Shown: in pieces, positions 8,675-18,031 of the stretch
Position numbering within the stretch: position 1 is the stretch's first letter
Layout of the letters: each line of letters starts with the position of its first letter
NCBI GenBank assembly: GCA_016932575.1
Contig: JAFGCO010000006.1
Location: 1-64,000, forward strand
DNA from: a bacterium
GTDB taxonomy: Bacteria; Zhuqueibacterota; QNDG01; JAFGCO01
Direction of reading: 5' to 3'
DNA length: 64,000 nt
Translations under genes and position numbers: made by a program
Notes under the pieces: model-generated
Seen by the model: only the letters and a program-made list of their open reading frames with translations
Database searches by the model: none
Told to the model about the DNA's origin: nothing

Positions 8675-9787
8675 ATGAATCGAAATCATATTTATTTTTC
8701 TTTTCAAAAGAAAACAGGGAATTTTATTATTTGCTTGATATCGCTGTTCTGGTTATTGTGCTGTACGAAACAAATTCATTCGAAAGCAACCTGGAAATCC
8801 GTCAGTTTTCCCGATTTCTTTAATTTTGATGTGCCTCAGCCCTGGCCGGAGTGGGATTCTTCGGTTGACTGGTTTCTGGATCAAGTGGAAGGAGAAAACC
8901 CTGATTATGTCATGATTGCCGGTGATCTTGTCAACGGACACTGGTGGGACGGCCCGAAGTGTATCGAGCAGATGGGGGCTTTGTACTATGAAGGCTGGAT
9001 ACGGCGCTTGAAACAGCATAACCTGACTTATTTTACATGCATCGGCGATCATGAACTGGGGGATGATCCCTGGCCCGTAGAGAAGGTAGAACTGGTCCCC
9101 CATTTTGAACGTGTGTTTGCCATGCACATGAAAATGCCCGGCAATGGCCCTGAAAACAAGAAGGGGACAGCTTACTATGTGCTTCACAATAATGTACTCA
9201 TGATTACTGTTGAAACATTTGAAATACAGAATAACACAATCGTGCCGACCGTATCTGGAAAGCAGCTTGAATGGTTCAGGCGAATACTTGTGGAACAAAA
9301 GAACAAGGTGGAGTTCGTTGTTGTCCAGGGACATGTTCCGGTGTTCGGCCCTGTTGACAGCCGGTCTTCGAGTGCCATTATGCTGGAAAACGGACGGAAG
9401 AATCCGTTCTGGGAGGCCATGAAAGAGGGAGGTGTCGATCTTTATCTGTGCGGCGAGCACCACGCTGTCACGGTTTATGAATCCGACGGTATCTGGCAGA
9501 TTGTTCACGGCTCATCCTGGGGACGGAAGGTTGTTAACACAATGGATTATCTTGTTCTGACCGCATTTCCCGAAAAACTGCGAATAGAAATGAAAAGCTT
9601 TCCCATGCATGCCAAAGGTGATTATATGTGGAACCTTCACAAGGACCGCGGACCGCGGGAAATCGTGGAAATACCGGAAGAGATAAAAAACTCGGGACCG
9701 AAAACGATCGGGGAAATAACAATAGATAAATCAGCAGGGATAAAGCAATACATAAACAGGACGGGGATTTTTCAAAACAGTCCTTAG
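8675..9787 (+). CDS. Exported calcineurin-like metallophosphoesterase
   Basis: 370 residues from ATG 8675 (GGAGAG about 7 bases upstream). An N-terminal hydrophobic segment ends LLCCT, a signal peptide or imperfect lipobox. Metallophosphoesterase motifs run in order: GDLVNG, GDHELG (in place of GNHD/E), VQGHVPV and CGEHH (in place of GHxH). The usual first DxH motif is not obvious; SFPDFFNFDVPQP sits where it should be. Substitution at several metal-binding positions means the activity may be altered or lost. It likely works in the periplasm or on the surface; substrate unknown. Confidence 0.75.
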   Translation: MNRNHIYFSFQKKTGNFIICLISLFWLLCCTKQIHSKATWKSVSFPDFFNFDVPQPWPEWDSSVDWFLDQVEGENPDYVMIAGDLVNGHWWDGPKCIEQMGALYYEGWIRRLKQHNLTYFTCIGDHELGDDPWPVEKVELVPHFERVFAMHMKMPGNGPENKKGTAYYVLHNNVLMITVETFEIQNNTIVPTVSGKQLEWFRRILVEQKNKVEFVVVQGHVPVFGPVDSRSSSAIMLENGRKNPFWEAMKEGGVDLYLCGEHHAVTVYESDGIWQIVHGSSWGRKVVNTMDYLVLTAFPEKLRIEMKSFPMHAKGDYMWNLHKDRGPREIVEIPEEIKNSGPKTIGEITIDKSAGIKQYINRTGIFQNSP

Positions 9788-9855
9788 GATTTTTGATGTT
9801 TTTTAGGGATCATTTTGATTATATTTGATAAACCAATAAGCAAAAGGAGCCATCG

Positions 9856-10092
9856 ATGATTATTCTGAAAGATAAGGAAACGGATCGTACGATCGGAACC
9901 ATTAATGAAGCCCAATTGCAATTCTTAATAGATGAACTCGAAGAGGAATCGTCAAGTGACCAGGATTACTATATTAATTTAACAACTCTGGACATGTTTG
10001 AGGAAAAGGGGATTGATCGGGAGCTGCTTCAAATTTTAAAAAATGCCATGGGTTCACGCGAAGACATGGAAATCGTGTGGTCGCGTGAATAA
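9856..10092 (+). CDS. Small conserved acidic protein
   Basis: 78 residues with a good ribosome site (AAAGGAG before ATG 9856). The sequence has the pattern (I)LKDKET...GTI.E.QLQFLIDELEEES..D.DYYIN, followed by a helix ending EDMEIVW. I recall this as a widespread small family of unknown function, sometimes mislabelled galactosyldiacylglycerol synthase. It is soluble and acidic, with no catalytic motif. It stands alone between two exported proteins. The 10093-10356 gap after it has no gene. Confidence 0.7.
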   Translation: MIILKDKETDRTIGTINEAQLQFLIDELEEESSSDQDYYINLTTLDMFEEKGIDRELLQILKNAMGSREDMEIVWSRE

Positions 10093-10356
10093 TAAGTCCG
10101 ACAATAAAAATAACCGGCAATTCATAAAGAACAAGCATCCTGTGTTTGCAGAGAACGTTCCCGGAGTTAGAGTCATTACCAAATGACCCGCATATCCAAT
10201 AGAGTTAAAAATCCTGTTTGTATTGATGCTTTTATTTTTTGGGGAATCAATTTTTCAACATGAATGATGAGGGTGTTTTTCAATGACTTTTTTAATCGGC
10301 TTGATCTTCGCAGGTTGATACGGATCTTTGGAATTAATAATCAGGGGAGAGAAAAG

Positions 10357-11058
10357 ATGAAAAATACTGTAATGAGATGGATTCTTATATTCATTGGCTT
10401 GTTCATCATATTCACACTGACCCTATGCTGCTCGATGAACAGATTGCAGGGGTATCAGTTCAGAGAACACACAGTGTCCGCACTTTTAGCCTATTCCCCG
10501 CCGCCCGAAATCTTTACTGACAACTGGGCAGATGTGGATTTCAGCAATCCCGTACAGGCATTCATCGACATCGGAACGGGTATAGCCAAGGAAGTCGAGG
10601 TGGCAAAAACCCGAGCAAAGATGGACAGTGCCATGGGGATGGTGGATATTCCGGAAATCGTCCGTATTGAAATCCTCGAACGCGGATCGAAATACCTCCA
10701 TTACCGTGCGATTGAAGATACTGACGATTCTGATTATCTTTTCGACATCGAGATGAGACATTATGGAATCGATGCCGAATCATGGACAGCCGGTGTCTAT
10801 TTTAAAATAGATACCAGAATTACCCTGATTGACAATATGAAGGGTAAAGAGATCTGGAGAGGCTGCTTTGATGAAAAATATCCGGCTTCAGGAGAATTTT
10901 TCGGTTTTTCCGGAGCTGCAGGCAATATCATCACCATGGTATCGCTCTCCAGGCTCACGACAGAGCAGATTGCACTTGGATTGAAAAATTTAGCCATTCA
11001 TACATCAGACCGAATCATCCATAAACTGCAGCGGGATTTCTCAAAGAAAAACCAATGA
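10357..11058 (+). CDS. Putative lipoprotein of unknown function
   Basis: 233 residues from ATG 10357, preceded by GGGGAGAG; the upstream in-frame ATG at 10264 has no ribosome site. A hydrophobic segment (WILIFIGLFIIFTLTL) ends in CCS, consistent with a signal peptidase II site. The mature part is mixed alpha/beta with no motif I recognise. It meets the next gene tail to tail with no spacer: TGA 11056-11058 abuts the minus-strand stop at 11059-11061. Confidence 0.7.
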   Translation: MKNTVMRWILIFIGLFIIFTLTLCCSMNRLQGYQFREHTVSALLAYSPPPEIFTDNWADVDFSNPVQAFIDIGTGIAKEVEVAKTRAKMDSAMGMVDIPEIVRIEILERGSKYLHYRAIEDTDDSDYLFDIEMRHYGIDAESWTAGVYFKIDTRITLIDNMKGKEIWRGCFDEKYPASGEFFGFSGAAGNIITMVSLSRLTTEQIALGLKNLAIHTSDRIIHKLQRDFSKKNQ

Positions 11059-12447
11059 TTATGCATTCTCGTGTTTTTCTTTAAATCCTTTCAGCATCCA
11101 GCCTTTGGCCAATAGAAGTCCAGCCGGGCTGATGACAGCAATTCCACCGTAGATGAGCCACATAAATTCCGTATTCATTGTCTCCGGCAGTGTGTCTGCA
11201 GGGCAATAACGCATCAGAAACCATCCGGAGTATAAGGCTGTAATCACTTTGGTTAAAAACCAGGGGAACTGGCCGATTCCCATGTAGATTCCGGTCATGT
11301 TTTTCGGTGCGATCTCTGCTACCCATTGCAGGAAGCGGGGCTGCCACATAGCCTCGCCAATGGTCATAAAAATCAGATAGAGCATCAGTGTGTTGATATT
11401 CGGACCGAGCGCCAGAATAAATGTCGGAAATGCCATGACAAATGTTCCCGCAATCATCATCTTGTATGTGTTGCGACTGGATGTGAGAGCCGTCACCATC
11501 GGCGTTAGAATAAAAATAAGAATGGGATTCAGGTTCACGAAGAATTCAAAGTTATCTTGTACAAATCCGTCGAAAGCTCGGCTTGTATACTGAGGCAGAG
11601 TAAGCCAGTTGTGGGCGAACAATGTCTGGACCGGTATTAAAATAAAAATGAAATACATGAAACGGAGATCTTTCAAGGGAAAATTTTTCGTATAGAAAAC
11701 CGCCTTTTCCTTCAGGGTCATTCCGGCCAATTCATTTTCATTCTCTTCCTGGCTGTCACCTGCTTCATCAACAGCGTTTTTGATTGCCTGCTTGGTCATA
11801 ATAAAATAAACGACAGCAATCCCGCAAACAGTCAGACCTGCAAATACCCAGAATACGCCCACGATACCGGTCGCCCGGCGGATGGGAGGAGAAATCAATC
11901 CGGGCAGGAATCCGCCAAGATTCATTAGTGCATAGAGCATGGCATATCCCATGGCTGCTGTTTTGGCAGTGGTGAGTTTCTTTACCGTGGCATAAGCCGC
12001 AGGCTGATAAATACCATATCCTATAATGATCCCAATCAGTCCGATCATTGAAAGCCAATGTGCAGAACCCCAAAGGCCAGGAGCCCCAAATGCAGGGGCA
12101 GCACTTAGAAAAGTTCGCCCGGCGAGCATGAAAATCAGGGAGGCAAGCAAGGCTTTGCGTATACCGATCCAGTCAACGGTCGCTCCCAAAAATAGCATGG
12201 CCAAAGTAATACCGGCTGTCAGAAATCCGACCATGCGTCCTGCGTCGATGTCATTCAGTTGTATGTATTCATTAAAATAAATGGCCAGCAGACCCACCAC
12301 GCCAAAATAGGTGAGGCCCTCGATGACATAACTTAAATTCAAACCAAACAGTGCTCTTGAGGTGTGGGCCAAATCGATGAACGGCCGGGTGAGTTCCCTG
12401 ACCGTGTCTTTAAACAGATCCTTCTTTTTTTCTTTTGTTTTGTTCAT
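11059..12447 (-). CDS. MFS transporter
   Basis: 462 residues with about 12 hydrophobic segments. After a lysine-rich start comes FGLNLSYVIEGLTYFGVVGLLAIYF, a first helix like that of POT-related members of the major facilitator superfamily. The loop DWIGIRKALLASLI matches the cytoplasmic loop 2-3 signature (DRxGRR-like). A long acidic central loop (EAGDSQEENENEL) splits the two halves. Substrate unknown; a peptide or nucleoside-type H+ symporter is possible. The ribosome site is weak (AAGAGA). A GTTGAT...TATCA repeat upstream may be an operator. Confidence 0.85.
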   Translation of the reverse strand: MNKTKEKKKDLFKDTVRELTRPFIDLAHTSRALFGLNLSYVIEGLTYFGVVGLLAIYFNEYIQLNDIDAGRMVGFLTAGITLAMLFLGATVDWIGIRKALLASLIFMLAGRTFLSAAPAFGAPGLWGSAHWLSMIGLIGIIIGYGIYQPAAYATVKKLTTAKTAAMGYAMLYALMNLGGFLPGLISPPIRRATGIVGVFWVFAGLTVCGIAVVYFIMTKQAIKNAVDEAGDSQEENENELAGMTLKEKAVFYTKNFPLKDLRFMYFIFILIPVQTLFAHNWLTLPQYTSRAFDGFVQDNFEFFVNLNPILIFILTPMVTALTSSRNTYKMMIAGTFVMAFPTFILALGPNINTLMLYLIFMTIGEAMWQPRFLQWVAEIAPKNMTGIYMGIGQFPWFLTKVITALYSGWFLMRYCPADTLPETMNTEFMWLIYGGIAVISPAGLLLAKGWMLKGFKEKHENA

Positions 12448-12984
12448 GATGTCAGTCTCTTGTTTATTGTGAATGCTCGATTTAATCGTACAAGAAGCAA
12501 GGGTTGATAGTTTATCATCAGTTGATTATCAAAAAGAACGACGGATTGGATTGATTTTATCCCTGTTTGATTGACTGTCTGAAAGTAAACTTAACTGTGC
12601 AAGATATGTTTTATGAAGCTAAATTGCAATAGAAAACCGGTTTCTTATTACTGAATTTCAACAGAAACAGGATTATCATCGAATGATCATGTCTTCTTCC
12701 AATGTCTGCATAACTTTTATGGTGTATGTCGGGGGATCAAGACATTTCTGTTTTTAATATAATTATAAAAGCACCATTGAAGATATAAATAAATGACATG
12801 TCAGAGTTGATGCGGATTTCAGGGGGGTGTCGCCGGTTCGATCCGTACCTGGTCTGGTAAAATAAATTTCTTGTTATTTAATTTATTTGCATTATTTTAC
12901 ATGATGATGAATACTTATCGTGAAAGAACCATGAAAAGATCATCACCGAAGCCATACAGCCTTTGATCCGGAATCCGGAAAAAT
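12448..12984. other. 537-bp divergent intergenic region
   Basis: This lies between the divergently transcribed MFS and cyclase genes, so both promoters should be here. At 12503-12532 the unit GTTGAT...TATCA occurs twice in tandem (GTTGATAGTTTATCA, then GTTGATTATCA), a candidate operator near the MFS start. At 12758-12763 TATAAT is present without a convincing -35 partner. No gene or RNA was found; a tRNA-like GGTTCGATCC at 12835-12844 does not fold. Confidence 0.4.
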
Positions 12985-13626
12985 ATGGGGACCTATGATT
13001 TAACATTGACATTATCGCAGGAACTTGTAGTTTGGGAAGGCGATGAACCCATTGAGATCCAGGCGGTTTCCAGGCTGGAACAGGGAGACAGCTGCACACT
13101 TTCCACTATCAAAATGAGTGTGCATTCGGGTACTCATGTGGACGCTCCGAAGCATTTTCTCCAGGACGGCCAAAGCGTGGATACTCTGGATCCGGATACC
13201 CTGGTGGGACCGGCACAAGTGGTTGATATGAGGGGGTATTCTGCTATCACCGATTCTGTGCTTTCAAAATCCAATATACGTTCGGATATGGAACGCATCT
13301 TGTTCCTCACGGATAATACAGAAAGACAGATTTTACACGCTTCCCGGTTTATACGTGATTTTGTGGCTGTTGACGAATCCGGAGCGAGATGGCTGAAGAG
13401 AGCCGGTATTCGTCTGGCAGGTATTGATGCCCTTTCGGTAGCCCCATTTGGGAATTCAGAGTTTACGCATCGAATATTACTGGGAGCGCATATTATTGTG
13501 GTTGAGGGCTTGGATATGGCCGGCATTCAGCCCGGCGTCTATCAGCTTATCGTATTGCCGTTGAAAATCAAGGATTGTGACGGAGCGCCGGCCCGGGCGA
13601 TTTTAATCGATATAAAGGATGATTGA
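12985..13626 (+). CDS. Cyclase-family hydrolase (kynurenine formamidase-like)
   Basis: 213 residues, full length for the family. It has the metal-binding motif HSGTHVDAPKHF and a later E/H region (NSEFTHRILLGAHIIVVEGLDM). These enzymes hydrolyse arylformamides such as N-formylkynurenine or act on polyketides; the real substrate here is unknown. It is the first gene of a tight cluster with a 69-residue protein and aroC; the next start lies one base after its stop. The aroC link might hint at aromatic metabolism, but that is inference. Confidence 0.85.
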   Translation: MGTYDLTLTLSQELVVWEGDEPIEIQAVSRLEQGDSCTLSTIKMSVHSGTHVDAPKHFLQDGQSVDTLDPDTLVGPAQVVDMRGYSAITDSVLSKSNIRSDMERILFLTDNTERQILHASRFIRDFVAVDESGARWLKRAGIRLAGIDALSVAPFGNSEFTHRILLGAHIIVVEGLDMAGIQPGVYQLIVLPLKIKDCDGAPARAILIDIKDD

Positions 13627-13627
13627 A

Positions 13628-13837
13628 ATGTCAGATCAGAAGCAGCAGGTTGAGCAGCTTTCATTGTTGGAGGACGAGGTGCCTCTGTGCCACTTTTTTG
13701 ATAAGAACGGTGCTTTGCGAACCGGAAGAATTGTACGTAAATATACAAGAGGAAAATGGAAAGGCCGTTTTTTGGTTGAAGATCTGAACGGCAAGCATTG
13801 TGTGCCAGATAAAATCAGAAATATTGAGATTAAATGA
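13628..13837 (+). CDS. Small hypothetical protein
   Basis: 69 residues from ATG 13628. The other ATG, 13619, sits directly on AAGG, whereas 13628 has it 9 bases upstream. It begins with an acidic Gln-rich helix (QKQQVEQLSLLEDE), followed by a small basic beta region (VRKYTRGKWKGRFLVEDLNG) with the look of an SH3-like or KOW-like barrel. It is placed between the cyclase gene (1 bp away) and aroC (12 bp), so co-transcribed. Function unknown. Confidence 0.6.
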   Translation: MSDQKQQVEQLSLLEDEVPLCHFFDKNGALRTGRIVRKYTRGKWKGRFLVEDLNGKHCVPDKIRNIEIK

Positions 13838-13849
13838 CAGGGATGACTT

Positions 13850-14929
13850 ATGTCGAATACATTCGGTCATATTTTCAGGGTCACCACTTTTGGTGAGTCG
13901 CATTGTAAGGCTGTCGGGGCAGTGGTGGATGGATGTCCTCCACGTATGGAATTAAGTGAGGGGGATATTCAGCCGCAGCTGAACCGAAGGCGTCCCGGGC
14001 AGAATGATATCACCACGCCACGACAGGAAAAGGATTGTGTCATCCTCCTTTCCGGTGTGGAAAACGGATTGACATTGGGCACCCCCATCGCGATGATGGT
14101 TGAAAATCAGGATCAGCGGCCGGGAGATTATCAGGAGATAAACAGGGTGCCCCGGCCTTCCCATGCGGATTATACCGTACAGATAAAATACGGGATTCGT
14201 ACTGCAAGCGGTGGGGGGCGTGCAAGCGCACGTGAGACTGTCGGGCGGGTGGCTGCCGGTGCTGTTGCTGAAAAAATTTTGAAAAATAATTGGGGAGTGG
14301 AAATTGTCGCATGGGTCAGCCAGGTGGGTGATGTGGCTGCTCCGGATTTATCTGATTCCAATGTTACTCGCGAGATGGTGGATCAGCTTCCCGTACGTTG
14401 TCCGGATCATGAATCTGCTGAAAGAATGGCAAAAGTCATTAACGAAGTTAAAATCGCAAAAGACTCTGTGGGAGGGATTGTCACTTGTATCTGCCGTCAG
14501 ATACCCGCAGGATGGGGAGAACCGGTTTTTGGAAAGCTGGATGCCCGTCTGGCACAGGCTATGTTGTCGATTCCGGCCGTGAAGGGATTTGAAGTCGGAT
14601 CAGGATTTCAGGCGGCTGCCATGCGGGGATCCCAGCATAATGATCTGTTTATTCAAAAAGGGGACAGGCTGGGTACAATCACAAATAACAGCGGCGGTAT
14701 CCAGGGCGGTATTTCAAATGGAGAACCGATCGTATTCCGGGTCGCTTTTAAACCAGCGGCCACCCTTGGTCAGCCCCAGAAGACCGTGGATTTTAATGGA
14801 AAAGAAACCATATTGAATGCCAGAGGTAGGCACGATCCATGTGTAGTACCACGCGCCGTACCGGTCGTAGAGTCCATGGCTGCGCTGGTCCTTGTGGATT
14901 GTGGACTATACCAAAGGGTAATTCAATAA
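13850..14929 (+). CDS. aroC: Chorismate synthase
   Basis: 359 residues, standard length. It converts 5-enolpyruvylshikimate-3-phosphate to chorismate with reduced FMN, the last shikimate step, in the cytosol. Family signatures are all present: [18 protein letters not shown] at the start, [19 protein letters not shown] in the middle and [15 protein letters not shown] near the end. Other aro genes are not in the window. An AT-only hairpin (AATCAAC/GTTGATT, 14928-14946) follows the stop and may be a weak terminator. It is the third gene of the cyclase cluster. Confidence 0.97.
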   Translation: MSNTFGHIFRVTTFGESHCKAVGAVVDGCPPRMELSEGDIQPQLNRRRPGQNDITTPRQEKDCVILLSGVENGLTLGTPIAMMVENQDQRPGDYQEINRVPRPSHADYTVQIKYGIRTASGGGRASARETVGRVAAGAVAEKILKNNWGVEIVAWVSQVGDVAAPDLSDSNVTREMVDQLPVRCPDHESAERMAKVINEVKIAKDSVGGIVTCICRQIPAGWGEPVFGKLDARLAQAMLSIPAVKGFEVGSGFQAAAMRGSQHNDLFIQKGDRLGTITNNSGGIQGGISNGEPIVFRVAFKPAATLGQPQKTVDFNGKETILNARGRHDPCVVPRAVPVVESMAALVLVDCGLYQRVIQ

Positions 14930-15128
14930 TCAACAAGTCGTTGATTTTAATTCCTCATTATATAAAATATCCATCCTTTTTACCGTTTTTATTTTTTATT
15001 TCATTTTTGTCGTTTTTTAGTTGACTCTTTCAGATAAAATAATTATTATAAATTATCAATAATTATTAGCATAATTATGGCTGACTAACAAGTCATATAT
15101 CAATAATTAGTACATTGGGGAGTTATCT

Positions 15129-15620
15129 GTGAAGGAAAGATTTGGTGAAGATGGAAGGTTAATTATTCCATTAAACAAGCGAAAGCGGTCTAAATCCAAA
15201 AAGAATGAAAATAAAATCAGATATGTGATTAATGAAGCGTACTGTCCAAAGGGCTGTAATATTATGGATAGTGATCATCCTGTGAACGGATATCCAGGAT
15301 TAAAAATCCGATTTCGGCGGCCGGATCATGAAGGCATTTTTATTATCTCTGCGATTGAAGGAGATTTTGATAAAATTGTTCTTTCCGGCAAGCTGCAAAT
15401 GGGTGTGAAAGATGATTTGTACTGTCCATACTGTGATACGCTTTTTGAGCGGCTGACGAGTTGTAACTGTCAGCCGGATGCAGATATGGTGGTTGTGGGA
15501 CTCATACCGAAACTGGATTTTAATAATGCGATTACATTTTGCAATGTCACCGGATGCGGAAACGGCGCATTTGTAAAATCCGGAGATATACTGAGGCATA
15601 TACGGCTTCAAAGTCTGTAG
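15129..15620 (+). CDS. Cysteine-rich hypothetical protein
   Basis: 163 residues starting at GTG 15129 after GGGGAG. A very basic N-terminal stretch (NKRKRSKSKKNENK) precedes a core with several Cys pairs: CPKGC, CPYC, SCNC, and C..TGC near the end. They are spaced like one or two zinc ribbons. The basic arm plus zinc fingers suggests nucleic-acid binding, but nothing confirms it. It stands alone, with an AT-rich 200-bp leader and its own strong terminator. Family not recognised. Confidence 0.7.
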   Translation: MKERFGEDGRLIIPLNKRKRSKSKKNENKIRYVINEAYCPKGCNIMDSDHPVNGYPGLKIRFRRPDHEGIFIISAIEGDFDKIVLSGKLQMGVKDDLYCPYCDTLFERLTSCNCQPDADMVVVGLIPKLDFNNAITFCNVTGCGNGAFVKSGDILRHIRLQSL

Positions 15621-15769
15621 CTGGATTCCATTTTCATTGTTTTATAAGACGAAAAATATTTTCAAAGATCGGGTTGGTTTCTTTTATCCCGGCAGAGCAT
15701 AACGTTTTCGGAAATGATCAATTCCACAGGTATGAACCGGAAATCAAACAGATACACAGCCAAAATGAT

Positions 15770-15793
15770 AATCCCGCTTTTGCGGGTTTTTTA
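15770..15793 (+). terminator. Rho-independent terminator
   Basis: CCCGC (15773-15777), loop TTTT, GCGGG (15782-15786) and a run of six T form a classic terminator. It ends the cysteine-rich gene; the promoter of the next gene starts inside its T tract. Confidence 0.85.
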
Positions 15794-15822
15794 TTGACTT
15801 CGTTTTAATATTTTTCTAATAT
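15794..15822 (+). promoter_or_regulatory. Candidate sigma-70 promoter
   Basis: TTGACT (15794-15799) and TAATAT (15817-15822) with a 17-bp spacer, 35 bp before the start of the FG-GAP protein gene and directly behind a terminator, where a promoter is required. Confidence 0.5.
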
Positions 15823-15857
15823 ATTTCAATATGACAATTTCAATAAAGGTGGTTATT

Positions 15858-17885
15858 ATGACAGACAGGTGCATTATCAAATTATCGATCGGCGTTTTAT
15901 TTATTATCGCTTTTTCTGCCGTGCCAAATGATCATGATATCGTACTTTTAAAGGATGATTTCAGCCAGCTCCGTCGCGGTCCTTTGAGCAATTCCTACGG
16001 TGCCAGGACAGAATATCATTATTTCCCGGAAGCTGCACCGAGAGGAGGCTGGGCTGTATCCAATGACCGGGGATGGTGGTCTGTTCGCGAATCGGAGAAT
16101 GACCGATACATCTATCAGAAAAAATTGGATGAACTCGATTATGCGCATCCCATGATCATTACCGGTGATGTTTTATGGACCAATGTGCATATTACGGTTT
16201 CGTTTGCACCCGAATCATTCGAGCAGCTGTGCGGTATTGCATTTCGATATCAAAATGACCGGTGCTATTATTTTTTCGGCGTAAAAGACAACAAGGTTAT
16301 GTTGAAAAAAGTTCAGCATGGCATTGGATTTCATCAACCTTTTGAGGCAATATTGGCCCAGGATATATACAATTGGAAAATCGGGGAAACCCTTCTTGCG
16401 GATATCAAGGTGGATGGGACCAGTATTCAGGCTCGGATCAATGAAAAAATCGTGCTTCAAGCCGTCGATTCCACATTTCGAACCGGAAAGATCGGTTTCC
16501 TCTCGGATGTACCGGCCCGTTTTACACACGTGCTTGTCACCGCACCGCCGTCTGATTATAAAGAATATAAACGGAATCGGATGCTTATGCAGTCCGAAGA
16601 AACGCGTCTTCAGAATGAGAATCCCAAACCTGTGATCTGGAAGAAAATCAGCACCGAAGGATTTGGTGTGGGACGGAATCTTCGTTTTGGTGACATGGAT
16701 GGTGACGGAGTAATGGATGTGCTGATTGGTCAGGTGAACCATCATGGTCCCAAAGACCGGAACAGCGAACTCAGCTGTTTAACGGCCATGACATTTGACG
16801 GCCGCCAGCTTTGGCAAATTGGCCAGCCCGATCCATGGAAAGACTATCTGACCAATGATGTGGCTTTTCAAATTCATGATCTGGACCGAGATGGACAGAA
16901 TGAGGTCATATATTGTAAAAATTTTAAACTGATCGTCGCAGACGGGGCAACCGGTCAAATCGAAAAGAAAATATTCACACCTGAAACTCCCGGCGGCAAA
17001 CCATATCGTTCGGTCTACAACATTTTTCCTCATATTCTGGGTGACTGTCTTTATTTATGTGATCTTCGTGGTGTGGGATATGACAGTGATATTATTTTCA
17101 AAGACCGCTACAGATATCTTTGGGCCTATAATGACCAGCTGGAATTGCTCTGGAATGCGGAATGCAACACCGGACATTATCCGTATGCTGTGGATATGGA
17201 TGGAGACGGCCGTGACGAACTGATGATGGGATACACATTGTTTGATGACAATGGTGAGAAGTTGTGGTCACTGGATGACACACTTCAGGATCATGCGGAT
17301 GGCGTGGCGATTTTGTCCTTCCGGCCCGGCGCGGATTTGAGACTGCTTTGTGCAGCGAGTGATGAGGGCCTGTTTTTTACAGATAAGAACGGACGAATTC
17401 TTAAGCATTATTATATAGGACATGTGCAAAATCCGGCGATCGCAAATTTCAGAGATGACCTCCCGGGATTAGAGGTTGTGACGATTAATTTTTGGAGGAA
17501 CCAGGGAATCATTCATTTTTTTGATGCGGATGGAAATCTATATCACAGTTTTGAGCCCAATCAATACGGCAGTATGTGTCTGCCGGTCAACTGGACCGGT
17601 CGTACAGAGGAGTTTTTTATTCACAATGCGAATATCGATGAAGGCGGGATGTATGACGGGTGGGGCCGTAAAGTGGTCGTGTTTCCTGATGATGGTCATC
17701 CGGACATGTGCAATGCGGTTGTGGATATCATCGGAGATTGCCGGGATGAAGTGATCGTATGGGATCCCCATGAAATCTGGGTATACACACAGGACGACAA
17801 TCCCAAACCTCAGAAACTCTATGATCCATTAAAAAATCCCCTGTATAATGAATCTAACTACAAAGCCTCGGTGTCTATACCATAA
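15858..17885 (+). CDS. Exported protein: lectin-like domain plus FG-GAP propeller (polysaccharide-lyase-like)
   Basis: 675 residues from ATG 15858 (AAAGGTGG upstream). After a signal peptide, residues about 35-230 look like a LamG/DUF1080-type jelly roll (DDFSQ..., GIAFRYQND, WKIGETLLADIKVDG). From about 260 on there are FG-GAP-type calcium loops, e.g. FGDMDGDGVMDVLIG, DLDRDGQNEVIY and DMDGDGRDELMMG, as in the propeller of rhamnogalacturonan lyases. It ends without a type IX domain. Probably a surface enzyme or binding protein for plant or algal polysaccharide. Lyase activity is inferred from architecture only. Confidence 0.7.
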   Translation: MTDRCIIKLSIGVLFIIAFSAVPNDHDIVLLKDDFSQLRRGPLSNSYGARTEYHYFPEAAPRGGWAVSNDRGWWSVRESENDRYIYQKKLDELDYAHPMIITGDVLWTNVHITVSFAPESFEQLCGIAFRYQNDRCYYFFGVKDNKVMLKKVQHGIGFHQPFEAILAQDIYNWKIGETLLADIKVDGTSIQARINEKIVLQAVDSTFRTGKIGFLSDVPARFTHVLVTAPPSDYKEYKRNRMLMQSEETRLQNENPKPVIWKKISTEGFGVGRNLRFGDMDGDGVMDVLIGQVNHHGPKDRNSELSCLTAMTFDGRQLWQIGQPDPWKDYLTNDVAFQIHDLDRDGQNEVIYCKNFKLIVADGATGQIEKKIFTPETPGGKPYRSVYNIFPHILGDCLYLCDLRGVGYDSDIIFKDRYRYLWAYNDQLELLWNAECNTGHYPYAVDMDGDGRDELMMGYTLFDDNGEKLWSLDDTLQDHADGVAILSFRPGADLRLLCAASDEGLFFTDKNGRILKHYYIGHVQNPAIANFRDDLPGLEVVTINFWRNQGIIHFFDADGNLYHSFEPNQYGSMCLPVNWTGRTEEFFIHNANIDEGGMYDGWGRKVVVFPDDGHPDMCNAVVDIIGDCRDEVIVWDPHEIWVYTQDDNPKPQKLYDPLKNPLYNESNYKASVSIP

Positions 17886-18031
17886 TCTGGTTGGACAAGT
17901 AAAAAAGAACAAGGACAGACAGAATGACAGGGATTGATTTTGTGGATTTTACACGGTTTTAGTTAAAAAGCACTGTCTCGGGAATCCTTCGTATTGTCTG
18001 ATATCATTACCTGAAATATGGAGTATTCATC

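Noticed and set aside
8753-9508. 251-codon minus-strand frame
   Set aside because: Shadow of the metallophosphoesterase gene, which has a signal peptide, family motifs and a ribosome site on the plus strand.
12825-12865. GGTTCGATCC resembling a tRNA T-arm, near GTACCTGGTC
   Set aside because: The flanking bases do not pair as a T stem and no acceptor, D or anticodon arm can be drawn upstream.
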